From: Protea cynaroides
Taxonomy: Eukaryota; Streptophyta; Magnoliopsida; Proteales; Proteaceae
NCBI GenBank assembly: GCA_028583415.1
Contig: CM053269.1
Span: 29,826,254 to 29,890,253, forward strand
Reading direction: 5' to 3'
Length of the DNA: 64,000 bases
Position 1 is the stretch's first letter. Every line of letters begins with the position of its first letter. Both the position numbers and the translations under genes were made by a program. Of the stretch, positions 45,767-57,689 are shown one piece after another. The notes beneath the pieces are model-generated. The model made no database searches. It was not told the origin of the DNA and saw only the letters and a program-made list of their open reading frames with translations.

Positions 45767-48167
45767 GTCACACTCTAATTCTGCACCAACCAGAATGGTG
45801 TGATGAACCGTCAATAAATCAACGGTTCAACCAGGATCTTGTATAGGCTATCCCCATCATGTTAAACCAAAACACATTTCACATTAATCAGAGATAATAA
45901 AGTAAATAGCAGAAGTCTTACAGATAATGAACTGAGGTCTAGTCATGATAAATAATTAATATTCTATTTATATCCAAGTAACCAAAATATAATTTAATAC
46001 ATATTACAAATATCTAAATACAAAAATTAAACACTAAGCATATCCACAGTTGAAACACTTGCTTAATGAATCACAATAATCCTCCACAGCTTGCTCATCA
46101 TAACCGCCACATGTTCATATGTTGGCGTGTCGACATAATCTTCAATCGTAATACCTACAACATCAGAAACTAAAAGAATTGCACGCGCGAGGGTCAGCTC
46201 TCCAACTTGAGCTCAGTGAGTAAACAAAACAATGCAACAAAACATATGCATGCATTCAATTCATATATTTGGTATGGTTCATAAGTTTGCAATATGCTAT
46301 AGAAATGTTCGGTGGCCGCCTCACCTCTATACACAGGGTGTGTAAGCCTACCCAACGGATCAAACACCATTGTCGTCCACATCCACCCCAACATAGAATA
46401 GAGATAGAGCTAAAGTGTCTGGATCAAACACCGCATAACACTTCCCCTGATGCCCTACCCATATCAACACGTAAGCCCCTGTTGGTGAAGACTTGCAAAC
46501 TGGACTCGCAACTAACTAATCCTAATGTCAAATAGTGTATCCAAGGCCTCACCCTAGCATCCCTCAATACGTCCATAGAGATAGAGCTAAGGCCCCCCGA
46601 CAGAGTCAAAGACTACACGGTCTGAGATCACCTCCCCTAACGCCCTACGACGTAATAGTTCTGCTAAGGTAATGACGATACGACAATGTTAGTGGACAAG
46701 ACTTGAGTAGAGATAGAGCTAAAGTGTCCGGATCAAACACTGCATAACACTTCCCCTGATGCCCCACTAGCAGCAAGTACACTAACCACACATAAACATT
46801 CACATGCCTATTCCTAGCATCATCATCATCATCATGTTATAAATAAATGGAATTAAATATGCATGAACAATATTAGCAGAAATATTAGATGACATGTGAT
46901 ATGCACATTACAATCATACAACATGGAATCATTCATGGTGTTGGACTCAATAAATAAAAATAGTTTATTATTAGTCGATTAGTTTAGGTCTTGTTCCCTC
47001 ACCTTTGATTGAGCGTAGATCCTCGTTCAAGCTTTATGAATCACTTTTAAATCACTAAAAAGACCTTACAAGTCGATAGATTTTAATTAAAATTAATTCC
47101 AATAGATTTAAACTAACTAAAATCGTAGGGTCGCAAGGTAGGGTCACACCTAGGGTAGCAGTTTCTGCGACCGTAGGGTGTAGGGTCGGACGTGGAGTCG
47201 GATACCAATCGACCCTACGTGCGACCACACCTTCCCTGGGACTTCCCGAGGGCATGTGGTCGATCCTATGGTCTCGTAGGGTCGGATATCATTCGACCCT
47301 ACGTGTGACCACACGTATTCTGAGTCGACCTTTCATTCTAAAGTCCATTCTTTCATGTTTGGATCCTTTGGCTTACTTTCATGGTCCATTCTATGATTGC
47401 TCTATGGCTTAAAACTACAAGTTATACACTATTCATAGTCCATAATGATTTCCTCCATGGAATCTCTTGAAACTTGTCCATGGATGGATGATTTGGGTTT
47501 CTCCTAATTCTATGTTCTTCATAACTATTCTAGAATCTCTTATTCAGGTAAGGAATTAGGTTCATACCTTTATTCAGATGTTTCTCTAAGCTTCCTCCTC
47601 TTCCTTAGTCTTCTTCTTGAAGTTTCTTTCTCTTCTTCTCTTCCTTCTCTTTCTCTTGCTCTCACTTTCAATTAGGATTTTAAAGGAGTGAAAGAGGCTT
47701 AAGGACGTCCTATTTATAGAGGAAAACCCTCCATAATAACCCCCAATGAGTTTAGGAAAGATTCCCTTGGAATTAGAAAAGTTTTCTAATTTTCGGTTCG
47801 TGCTATTTTCGTAGGGTCGGATGTAGGGTCGGATGTACTGAGACCCTATGTTTTTTAAAACGTGAGACCCTAGGGTGTAGGGTCGCATGTAGGGTCGGAT
47901 GTAGGGTCACATAATCCAAGACCCTACATTTTAAAACATGCGACCCCACGACCAAAAAGTCATGGGTTGGACTTCTGTTGAGGTGGGGTCGACCCTACCT
48001 GTTTAGGCATGCGACCCTACCCTCATTTTGACTGTTTTTTAGTTAAATTTCATATTGGGTCTTGGGTTTCTTCACGCACTTGGTCCATTTAGCTCGACCA
48101 TGATATGTAGACTGGTCACAACACGAAATGTAAGGTTAGACCAGGTTCGTGGCGTGCGGGTCTTACA
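45767..48167 (-). repeat. 3' LTR of an older chromovirus copy
   Basis: A 2401-base LTR from TGTCACACTC to GGGTCTTACA (+ strand). It is followed at 48168 by the CTCCACCACCCT polypurine-tract region, so it is a 3' LTR attached to an internal remnant. It is inserted directly at the broken end of the 44536-45766 LTR. Confidence 0.88.
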
Positions 48168-48892
48168 ACTCCACCACCCTCAAAAGAAATTTCGTCCTCG
48201 AAATTTAAACGTACGGATCTTACAACTCCCCCATCCTTAAAATAAATTTTATCCTTAAAATTTGAATTTAGGTGAAAATTCTATTTCCGCATTGCATCTT
48301 CTTCTTTCCATGCAATCTTCTACACGTCTTGTCTTCGCCAGATTATCTTCATATAATAATTATCCCAATTTTTGAGGTGTTGTACATTCCAACTAGTGAA
48401 CCAGGCTGGTACCACTTCAGTAGTTAAATCTTCTATCTACTCCAGTGGATCAGTGATCAATACCTTTGATATGGATCTCCAATGTACTTCTTCAATAGAG
48501 ACACGTGAAATACGTCATGCACACTAGACACGGACAGTGGTAACGCTAATTGATATGCAACTTTTCTATATCTCTCTAAAATTTATAAGGTCCAACACAT
48601 ATATAGGATACCACTTTCCCTTCTTGCTGAACTGCTTCAAACCATACATAAGTGATACCTTCAAGAACACTTTGTCACTTATGGCGAACTCAAGGTCTTG
48701 GCATCTCTTCTAAAAATCCTGAGCTGCATTGGCCATTTTTCTTTGATCTTGTCTGCCACTCAACAAGTTTCTACAATAGACTCAGGTCTTAAAATTCTTC
48801 ATTCACCAACTTTATTCCAAAATAGAAGAATTTGACATTTCTACCGTACCATGCTTTATAGGTAACATTTACATGGTAGCTTTGTCACACCC
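48168..48892 (-). pseudogene. Pol 3' remnant (integrase C-terminal region) of the older chromovirus
   Basis: Sequence parallels 51213-51950 of the younger element. It begins with two polypurine-like blocks, then the chromodomain region and the integrase tail, now without any long open frame. It is cut at 48892 by the insertion of the younger element's LTR, and its continuation is not found in the window. Confidence 0.78.
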
Positions 48893-51212
48893 CAATTCTG
48901 AACCAATCAGAATGGTGTGAGTGAACCGTCATTGAACCAACGGTTCACACCAGGATCTCGAATAGACCGTGTCCACTCATACAAACCCATTGCACGTAAC
49001 CACAATCAGAATATAAATAATACAGCGGAAGTCTTTAAATAAATGAACTGAGAATCTATTGATAAATTAAATAGAATATCCAATTATTCAAATCCAAACA
49101 TAAAATATCGTATCCTTACATCCACTTAATCCAACTGAAAATAACTGGAACAAATAAATAAAAATCCAATCAAAGGTACACGCAGAAAGGGCACTCACAT
49201 GAAGCGTCACGCTCGTCCTCACCTGTCTGTACATCCAACGCAGCAACACCACCATACGCCGAAGCGTTCATATAGTCGTCCACTGTGTAACCTGCATCAA
49301 CATCTAAAAATAATGTATATACAAAGGGTGAGCTCACAACTTAGCTCAGTAAGACAATCAGACAGTTTCACAATATTATGCATGAGTCACAATCATTTTA
49401 TGTTGTGGTCTGGTCTAAGTTTGTAATGTGCCATAGAAAGGTTTGGTGGCCCCCGCACCTCTATACATGAGTGTGTGTCACAGCATGGATCACACCCCCA
49501 CCTGCCCACATGCACCCATCATGGAATAGAGATAGAGCTAAGATATCCCCGTACCTCCCCTGATGCTCTACCCATACCAGTACCTAAGCCCCTACTGGCC
49601 AGGGCTCACAAACTGGGCTCGCAACTAACCAGTCCTATATATCATTAATGTATGCTCTATCCCAGCACAGCCGTCTACGGCATAGAGATAGAGCTAAGGC
49701 ATTACCACACCTCCCCTGATGCCCTATCCACAACTAACCCACTAGGATAGAAACATAACGCAGGTAGACCCTATCACAACATAACTCCCTACGGCATAGA
49801 GATAGAGCTAAAGCATCGTGGATAAGCCAACATCGACCTCGGAGACCACAGTGCCACATAACCATGGCCAGACCAGCATCAACATCGGAGACCATCGTAC
49901 CACGACCTTCCCCTGATGCCCCATCCGTACCAAGCATGTTAAGACAAAATACTACAAAAAGTGCTAGTGTGAGGAGCGATCCCAGGCCCACACCCCACTC
50001 CACACACTAACGAAAACAATCACATGCCTAACAATCACATCCTATCATGCATGAACAATAATAATAACTGAAAGTAAAGCATGGCATGTGAATATGCACA
50101 AACAACATCATACACATTCAGGTTATTAACAATGATTTACTATCCATTAATCATTAGGTTTAGGTCAGATTCCCTTTCCTGACGCTCGTTTGTTAGCTTG
50201 CTCCACGTCGCAAGATCCAAACGTGCTATCACAAGGTCCTACATAATATTAGGGTTTCATTAGAATAGTTTCATGTTGGTCGGAAACCATCAAGGGTACA
50301 AAATACTCTCACTGAGCTGACCGGTGGCATGTACCGGTCGCAGCTCTGTGGGGAAGACTGGCGACCAGTATGGTCAGCCGGTCCCCACAGACCAGCCTCC
50401 CGGAAGGTACCGGTGGCAACATACCGATCGCACAGGGTGCAACCGGTATAGTCGACCGGTATGTCTCCGGAAGACCATACTTGGGTTTTTCGACTGCCGT
50501 CGATCATCCTCCATGGATTTCCAGGGTTTCACCTATCCATTCTAAGTCTGAGCTTTGAGTTAGAGTTATCTCCAACTCATTCAAGTCTTATTTCGATGAA
50601 TATCATCTCGAAACTCAAATCTAGGGTTTGACGGTAAATTTGGGTTTAATATCCAATTTAGGGTTTTAGATCAATACCTACTTTGCATGGTATTGATCCA
50701 CCCACACAACTATCCTAAAGTCATAGGGTAAGAAGAATGATTAAAACACTTACCGTTGACTGGCATAACGTGAGCGTCGTCGAACGGTAATGGCGGCACC
50801 TTCTTCTTCTTCCTAGCTTCCTCTCTTTTCCAACCTCGTTCTCCTCTCTAGGGTTTATGAGAGACAATGGAAAGGATTTGAGAAGGTTTAAGGGTGTTTA
50901 TATAGGCTAAAATTAGGGCTTAGTAACCCTATTAGGATTAGAAAGGTTTAGGCATTAGGGTTTAGGAAAATGGGACCCACAGAGATCCAATTCTGGATCT
51001 CCGCACTCAACTGCGCAGAGCTGACCGGTCGATCGGTACCAAGACCGGTACCATCGACCGGTCAACATAAAATCATGTTGATTTGATCATCTTTGGTCCG
51101 ATTTCGTACCTGTTTGTCATCCGCTCATCCCGTCTGGCCCGGTGATGATCGAAAGACCTGCTACGACACAAAACCAAGGTTTAGACCGGGTTTACGGAGT
51201 GCGGGTCTTATA
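48893..51212 (-). repeat. 3' LTR of the younger chromovirus
   Basis: A 2320-base LTR from TGTCACACCCC to GGGTCTTATA (+ strand; TATA in place of the expected TACA, so the LTR's TG start is mutated to TA in its own orientation). It contains several diverged copies of a unit with AGAGATAGAGCTAA (49510-49810) and a CCGGT-rich block (50320-50470 and 51018-51062). A minus-strand TATATAAA box is near 50898. It is very similar to 61879-64000. Confidence 0.92.
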
Positions 51213-51280
51213 ACTCCCCCACCCTTAAAAGAAATTTCGTCCCAAAATTTGCATGTAGATCTCACAACTCCCCCACCCTT
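51213..51280 (-). promoter_or_regulatory. Duplicated polypurine tract
   Basis: The minus-strand AAGGGTGGGGGAGT occurs at about 51214-51226, against the LTR, and again at about 51267-51280. The second is followed by TGTGAGATC, which resembles the LTR start. The older element keeps the same two blocks at 48168-48240, so the duplication is a family trait. Confidence 0.75.
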
Positions 51281-51324
51281 AAAAGAAATTTTGGCCCCAA
51301 AATTTGAACGTACCTTGATCATCA

Positions 51325-51999
51325 AAAAGATTAGGATAGTCCTTCCTCATTGCGCTCTGCTCTTCCCAAGTAATTTCTTCGACATTTTGGCTTCTCCAAT
51401 GCACCTTCACATAATGGATATCCTTGGTTTCGAAGTTGTTGTACCTTTTGGCTTGAGAGCATCACAGGCACCACTTCAAATGTTAAGTCTTCAGTCATGT
51501 CTGGGGGGTCTGCTGTCAAGATGTGCGATGAGTCTCTGACATACTTCTTCAACAATGATACATGGAACACATCATGAACACTTGACATAGATGGTGGTAG
51601 AGCCAATTGACATGCTACATTACCCCGTCTAGCCAATATCTCGTATGGTCCCACATACCTGGGGCATAGCTTTCCCTTCTTACCAAACCTTTTCAGGCCT
51701 CGAATCGGTGATATCTTCAAGAATACTTTGTCACCCACCGCAAACTCCAGATCTCGACGTCGATTATCCGCATAGTGCTTCTGTCAAACTTGAGCTGTCT
51801 TTACTCTCTCCTTGATTTGATCAATCACTCGACAAGTTTCTTCGACAAACTCTGGTCCTACAATTCTTCTTTCTCCCACCTCGTTCCATAACAGAGGTGT
51901 ATGACACTTCTTCCCATAGAGTGCTTCATATGGGGCCATCTGAATTGTAGCCTGATAGCTGTTGTTATAAGCAAACTCGATAAGTGATAGTTTATCATC
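51325..51999 (-). pseudogene. Integrase C-terminus and chromodomain
   Basis: The frame 51331-51738 reads GDKVFLKISPIRGLKRFGKK and YVGPYEILARRGNVACQL, with HDVFHVSLLKKYV, the GPY/F module of gypsy integrases. A frameshift near 51440 moves the last part to another frame. There DIHYVKVHW, EEITWEEQSAMRKDYP show the chromodomain, which in this lineage directs integration towards particular chromatin. Nonsense codons lie at 51784-51786 (integrase tail) and 52000-52002. Confidence 0.88.
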
Positions 52000-52002
52000 T
52001 CA

Positions 52003-53013
52003 AGCTCCCTTGAAGTCTAATGCACAGGCTCGGAGCATGTCTTCTAAAATTTGAATAGTTCGCTCTGACTGCCTGTCCGTCTGACGGTGAAAAGCTGTAC
52101 TGAACTTCAACTTTGTTCCCATAGCTTTCTGTAATCCTTCCCAGAACTTTGATATAAAACGGGGATCACTATCAGATACTATACTCTCTGGGATGCCATG
52201 AAGTCTGACTATATTATCAACATATAACTTGGTCAGTTTCTCCATGGTATACTAAGGTCTGACCGCAATAAATCGAGCTGTCTTGGTGAGTCGATCTACT
52301 ATTACCCAAACTGCATCCACTGACCTTAGTGTCAAAGGTAGGCCAGTGACGAAATCCATAGTAATGCAATCCCACTTCCATGCAGGTTCTGGTAATGGCT
52401 GTAATAAACCTGCGGGTCTCTTCCTTTCTGCTTTAACTTGTTGACAATTCAGACATTGGAACACGAAACGAGCTATATCTGCTTTCATACCCCTCCACCA
52501 ATAAAGTCTTCTTAAATCATGGTACATTTTGGTACTTCCTGGATGTACCGAATATGGAGTGTAATGAGCTTCAGTCATAACTCGATCTCTGATATTGCAG
52601 TCTTCACTCTCAGGTATACATAACCGCCCACGATACCTGAGTACCTTGTCTGAATCCAAGGTAAATTCAGGATTGCTCGTACCCTTCTCTAGGTCTTCTT
52701 GTACTGTCTTGAGATGTGGATCCTGTAGGATTGCTATTTTGACTTCATCAACTAGATCCGGTGAGATCTTCAAAGCGGCAAACATCATGGTGAACTTCTG
52801 AATTAAGCCTTGCTCAACTGGATCCTCTGCAGTCTCTATAATATGTTCTTCATCAATTTCCATTGAACTTGAGGCTGCAGCACACAATGCAGCATTTGTA
52901 CTTGGCCCGGCCTCAGGTTTCGATGCCCACTTTCTGCTTAAGGCGTCAGCCACAACATTTGCTTTGCCCGGATGATACTGGATGTCACAATCATAATCTT
53001 TCAACAATTCCAG
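52003..53013 (-). pseudogene. RNase H end and integrase core
   Basis: The frame 52252-53007 starts with LKDYDCDIQYHPGKANVVAD (end of RNase H). It continues with the integrase zinc finger (H and H in AHYTPYSVHPG, C and C in CLNCQQVK) and the first catalytic Asp (MDFVTGLP). The frame 52000-52245 carries the second Asp region (SDSDPRFISKFW) and the Glu region (QSERTIQILED). They are separated by a TAG at 52252-52254. Integrase would join element cDNA to the host genome. Confidence 0.92.
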
Positions 53014-53886
53014 TCATCTCCTCTGTCTCATATTCAGATCCTTCTGAGTGAAAAGATAAGTTAAGCTCTTGTGATCTGACTTAATCTGAAACATCTCACC
53101 GTACAAGTAGTGTCTCCAAGTCTTGATAGCATGTATAACCGCTGCTAACTCCAAATCATGCGTAGGATAGTTCTTCTCATGCTCCTTTAACTGTCTTGAT
53201 GCATAAGCAATCACCTGTTCTCCTTGCATCAATACACACCCAATACCCAACCCTGAAGCATCCGTATATAAGGTAAACGGTACGCTTGGTACTGGGATGG
53301 TCAAGATAGGTGCAGAGACTAGTCTTGACTTCAAAGTCTGAAAGCACTTTTCGCACTCATCTGTCCATGTAAATTTCTCTCCCTTCTTGGTCAATCTGGT
53401 GAGTGGAACAGCGATCCTGGAGTAATCTTCCATGAATCTTCTATAATAACCAGCCAACCCAAGGAAACTACGAATCTCCGCAATAGATTTTGGTGCTTCC
53501 CATCCTACTATAACAGCTATCTTACTTGGATCAACCTTGATACCTTCTTCAAATACTACATGGCCCAAGAAAGCCACTTCCTTCAGCCAAAACTCGCACT
53601 TCTTGAACTTAGCATAAAGCTTCTCTTGTCTTAGCCGTTGTAGGGCTGCCCTCAAATGCGTTGTATGAGTCTCCATGTCCTTTGAGTAGACCAATATGTC
53701 ATCGATGAATATGATGACCGAAGTGTCCAACATATCATGAAACACTCGGTTCATCAGTTCCTTGAATGACGCTGGGGCGTTGGTCAAACCGAACGACATA
53801 ACTAGAAACTCATAATGCCCATACCTCGTCCTGAAACCAGTCTTCGAAATATCTCCGACCTTGATCTTCAGTTGGTGATACCCCGA
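53014..53886 (-). pseudogene. Reverse transcriptase (second half) and RNase H
   Basis: The frame 53014-53799 includes SFGLTNAPASF, the catalytic IIFIDDILVYS (YxDD-type IDD), LGHVV and LGLAGYYRRF. RNase H follows with FTLYTDASGLGIGCVL and ELAAVIHAIKTWRHYL. It ends at a TGA (53014-53016). Upstream, the frame continues from 53886 after the TGA at 53887-53889. Active-site residues are intact, so decay is mainly by nonsense changes. Confidence 0.94.
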
Positions 53887-54552
53887 TCAGAGATCAATCT
53901 TCGAGAAAACCTTTGCACCCTGCAATTGATCGAACAGATTATCGATTCTAGGCAAAGGATACCGATTCTTGATCGTCAACTTGTTCAGTTCACGGTAGTC
54001 AATGCATAGTCTTACACTTCCGTCTTTCTTCTTGACAAATAATACAGGTGCTCCCCAAGGCGATATGCTAGGTCGTATGAAACCCTTATCTAACAATTCT
54101 TGTAATTGGGTCTTCAACTCCTTTAACTCGGTAGGGGCCATCCTGTATGGTGCTTTAGACACCGGCGCCGAACCTGGCATCAGGTCTATTAAAAACTCTG
54201 TAGCCCTGTCCGATGGTAGACCTGGAAGCTCCTCTGGAAATATATCTGGGAACTCTCGAACCACATCTATATCTTCCATCTTGGTTGACTCCGTCGTGAT
54301 GTCGACTACAGATACTAGATACCCCACTCCCCCTTTCTCTAAGCATCGCTTAGCTTTTAGGGCGGAGAGGATCAGCTTCCGCTTCCTAGGTAGCTTGATC
54401 CCAGTGAAGCTATACTCCTTTCCCTTTTTGTTTGTAAGCACAAGCTTCCTTTCACCACATAATAGGATAGTAGAATGATGGCCTAGCCAATCTATTCCCA
54501 AGATGACATCAAAGTCTGCCATCTCGAGTAGCACCAAACTTGCTTCTAAGTC
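53887..54552 (-). pseudogene. Protease end and reverse transcriptase (first half)
   Basis: DVILGIDWLGHH is the conserved C-terminal protease block of Ty3/gypsy elements. It is followed by FPDIFPEELPGLPSDR and PVSKAPYRMAPTE, then RPSISPWGAPVLFVKKKDGS and the first RT motif KVFSKIDL. The frame runs from 54537 to the TGA at 53887-53889, immediately after KIDL. Confidence 0.93.
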
Positions 54553-54840
54553 TCAGCCCTCAATACATACAGTACATGGTCCATAATATTCAGTCAAAAC
54601 CACTTCGACTCCTAGTAGAGAGCGAACAATCAAGCTTGGGTTCAAGTGCTTAATTGGTAACTCCATTCGCTTCCCAAAGGAAATAGAAACAAAGGAGTGC
54701 ATGGCCCCAGAGTCAAATAGTACTCTGGCAGGTATACCAGCTACATTTACAATTCCTAAAATTTTATTATCCCTTAGTTCTACATGCGCATACACAAAAT
54801 GAAATAGTAAGCTAAAAAGTAAGGGATAGAGTCATACCAG
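54553..54840 (-). pseudogene. Aspartic protease domain
   Basis: The frame 54553-54795 reads ARVLFDSGAMHSFVS, the active-site D-S-G-A motif (Met where Thr is usual), then LGVEVVLTEYYGPC. It ends at TGA 54553-54555. In the family the protease cleaves the gag-pol precursor. Confidence 0.88.
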
Positions 54841-54898
54841 TGACCACATCGGGTGATGCGGCTGCTTCTTCGATAGTGACCGCATATACTTTTCCTTG

Positions 54899-56104
54899 CT
54901 AGGGAGGTTGCTTCCTAGGTAGAGTGCAGGTCTTTGCAATATGACCCACTTGCTGACAGTTGAAGCATTTAATGTTCGGGTTGTGTCCAGCGAACTGTGG
55001 CACAGGTGGTGCTGGATTGTTCCTTGCAGGCACTGTAGCGGTCTGAGCCCTGTATGGGCGGAAGGGTCTATTGTTACCGCCACCAGAACTCTCAATAGTG
55101 GGTCTCTTCACTCCCCTGTTCTGTGCAAAGAAGCTGTCCCTCTGACTAGATTCTATTACTCTCGCAACTTGCACAGCCTCATTATAAATTTTCTTGTCCA
55201 GACCCAAGATGTGCTCTCTGATGCTTCCACGTAGTCCCATGGTGAACCTACGTGTCTTGGTCTCTTCTTCTTGCATACTTGCCGGTGCGAAGAAAAATAA
55301 CTCCTCGTACCTCTGGCGATAAGCATCCACGATCGGACCGAGACCGCCCGTAGATTAAGGAACTCCTTCTCCATCTGATCTCTGAAGCTCTTCGGAAAAT
55401 ACTTATGGAAGAAGGCAACCTTGAACACTTCCCAATCCACCTGTGCATGCTTCGTCTCCAGATATGCCCGTGTAGAATTCCACCAAGCATTTGCATCTTT
55501 TTTCAGCATGCGAGTGGCAAATAGGACCTTTTTCATCCTCGGTACAAGTCATCAGTTGGAAATTCTTCTCCATCTCTGCAACCCACTGTGCTGGCCATAA
55601 TGGTTTCCCCGTCTTACCTGTGAATGATGAAGGCTTCAACTTTAGGAATCTGTCCACCGCCCGACTCAGATCGTGATGTCCCTGTGTATTCATTTCGTAC
55701 CATGGTGGTGGATACGAATATGCTCCCTGATAAGCAGAAGATGACGAAAACTGGTGCGGTGGTGGTACATTCTGGGGTTGGCCCATCGGCCCTGGACTAC
55801 CATGCGTCGGTTGTGTAGTATTATTCCCTCCAGACTCGGGCGTACCTCCAGTGGGAACAGAACCCGGTGGCCTGAACATCTTCAGTATCTCGCTCAGGAA
55901 TTCCTATGAGGTGGGCCAGGTAAATTTGTCGGTACCTCTGGAACCTGTTCTTCCTCAACTTCCGGGTTTGGCTCTCTAACATGGCCTGGTTCAACCTGCT
56001 CTTCTTCCTCGAGGCGCATCCTAGCCTGGTGACGCTTTCGACCCCTACGACCGTTTTCGCCCACCATCTCAGACTATTCTGTTTGGATCTGAGAAGAAGA
56101 CATA
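54899..56104 (-). pseudogene. Gypsy gag with zinc knuckle
   Basis: The likely start is at about 56102-56104 (MSSSQIQTE, then TAG at 56074-56076). After a frame change come a Pro/Gly/Gln-rich region and FLKLKPSSFTGKT (55879-55403). The retrotransposon gag core DANAWWNSTRAYLETKHAQ and KYFPKSFRDQMEKEF (55536-55156) follows. The last frame (55330-54899) ends in the CCHC knuckle CFNCQQVGHIAKTC. At least three frameshifts and two stops break it. The stop at 54899-54901 separates it from the protease. Confidence 0.9.
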
Positions 56105-56372
56105 ACACATGAGAATGAATCAATAGTGGTGTTAGTCTTGAACAATATAAGACGAAACAATCGGAAAAATATATTTAATTTTACAAAATTTTTAAAATTT
56201 TTCTGAGATTTTTTTGGCTATTCTGGTGCTGACCGGTCACAACATACCGGTCGCACCACTGTAGAATATGCTGCGACCAGTATAATCGACTGGTCAGAAT
56301 TAAAATTCTGATCGAGACATAGCGGTCGGAGCCCTGTAAGGGTACTGGTCGACCGGTATAGTCGACCGGTAT
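56105..56372. other. Remnant 5' leader of the chromovirus with a CCGGT-rich cluster
   Basis: No coding. 56229-56372 contains repeated ACCGGTC, CGACCGGTAT and GTCGACCGGT words. These resemble, without being a clear homologous copy of, the block in the chromovirus LTRs. It may belong either to the chromovirus 5' region or to the start of the next LTR. Confidence 0.5.
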
Positions 56373-57121
56373 TGTGAGGACAATGGAAAAATCGACGTTG
56401 ATCCTCCTCGGGATGGAAATGTGTATCCCGTATCGATGAAGATCGATTTGAAACTGTTGGAGTCGCCACCTAGATTAAGGTCTAGGACCTCTAAAAATGT
56501 AGCCTCACCCTAAGGTAAGACTTCTATTGACTCGTGACCCAACGTATCGGTTCTTTGGTCTGCAAGAGATCGGGTAAGTATTCAGGGTACGGTTATGGGA
56601 AGGTGTTAGGCACCCAAACCGCCCGATCAATATCGGCCTCCTAAACTTTCCTTAAATTCTAATTTTGACTGTGCTTGGTCAACTGGATGACTAGGGTTCA
56701 ATGGGGGATGTCCTAAACCAAGTTGCTAAATTATTCTAACCTAGGGTTCAGCCAATCATGTTTTAAAGTAAATAAACAAGCAAATGTAATGTACAATATT
56801 ATACAGTTGAACCGAACCAAAGATGGTTCGGTCTTGGACTGAATCTGAGACGTGTAAGACATCTCAAACTGCCTACGTATTCCAATCCTGGAAATCAAGT
56901 CCAAAATGTAGTTCGAAAATGGGTTGTGTGATTAAAGATTATGGAAGTGATTTATGCATGTGCTTCAATTAGATTCTTTGTTGTTCAAGTTGAAGTTTAT
57001 GCAGGATGTATGGTTGATGGGTGGCTTTGTACCGTATTTGGGATTCCCAAATTGCCTACGTATTCTAGGGTTTGCCCTAGAAATCAGGTATGACGTAGTT
57101 CGAAAATGGGTGGGAGTCAGA

Positions 57122-57510
57122 TTTGGAATGTGTACCAAAATCCTTCCATTTTTTGTTAATAGGATCTAGGGATGAGACCTAAATTCCTACCATTTTTAAT
57201 TAGGATGTGTACCAAATTATTTCTAATTTTGTCAATAGGATCTAGGGATGAGACCTAAATTCCTACCATTTTTATTTGGGATGTGTACCAAATTCTTTCT
57301 ATTTTTGTGAATAGGATCTAGGGATGAGACCTAAATTCCTACTATTTTTATTTGGGATGTGTACCAAATTCTTTCCATTTTTGTGAATAGGATCTAGGGA
57401 TGAGACCTGAATTCCTACTATTTTTATTTGGGATGTGTACCAAATTCTTTCCATTTTTGTGAATAGGATCTAGGGATGAGACCTAAATTCCTACTATTTT
57501 TATTGTTTCC
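57122..57510. repeat. Tandem array of 76-bp units
   Basis: GGATCTAGGGATGAGACCT starts at 57162, 57238, 57314, 57390 and 57466, exactly 76 bases apart each time. The units are nearly identical, which indicates recent expansion or homogenisation. Confidence 0.96.
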
Positions 57511-57689
57511 ATTTTTAGGTTTTTAGGGTTTCCTATCCCTTTTCATTATGATTTTCATTTTTTAGGGTTTTCTACCCTAATTGCTATTTTTCCATTTTTA
57601 GGGTTTTTTTACCCTAATTGTTCAATTATTTCCATTTTAGGGTGTATCTTGCCCTAGTTGTTGTACAATGTAAACAATCTAACATAGCA

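Larger units (their letters stand above)
48893..56372 (-). mobile_element. Tekay/Del-like Ty3/gypsy chromovirus, gag-pol almost complete, 5' LTR missing
   Basis: The minus-strand order is gag, protease, reverse transcriptase, RNase H, integrase, chromodomain, polypurine tract and 3' LTR (48893-51212). This is the order of Ty3/gypsy elements, and the chromodomain places it among chromoviruses. Eight nonsense codons and several frameshifts interrupt gag-pol. No PBS or 5' LTR is found before the Tat-like LTR that starts near 56373, so the 5' end was cut off or displaced by that element. A pentamer AGCTT precedes the 3' LTR, but its partner cannot be located. Confidence 0.92.

Noticed and set aside
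52595..55818. Plus-strand frames opposite the chromovirus gag-pol
   Set aside because: Antisense shadows of the minus-strand pol and gag domains, without motifs of their own.
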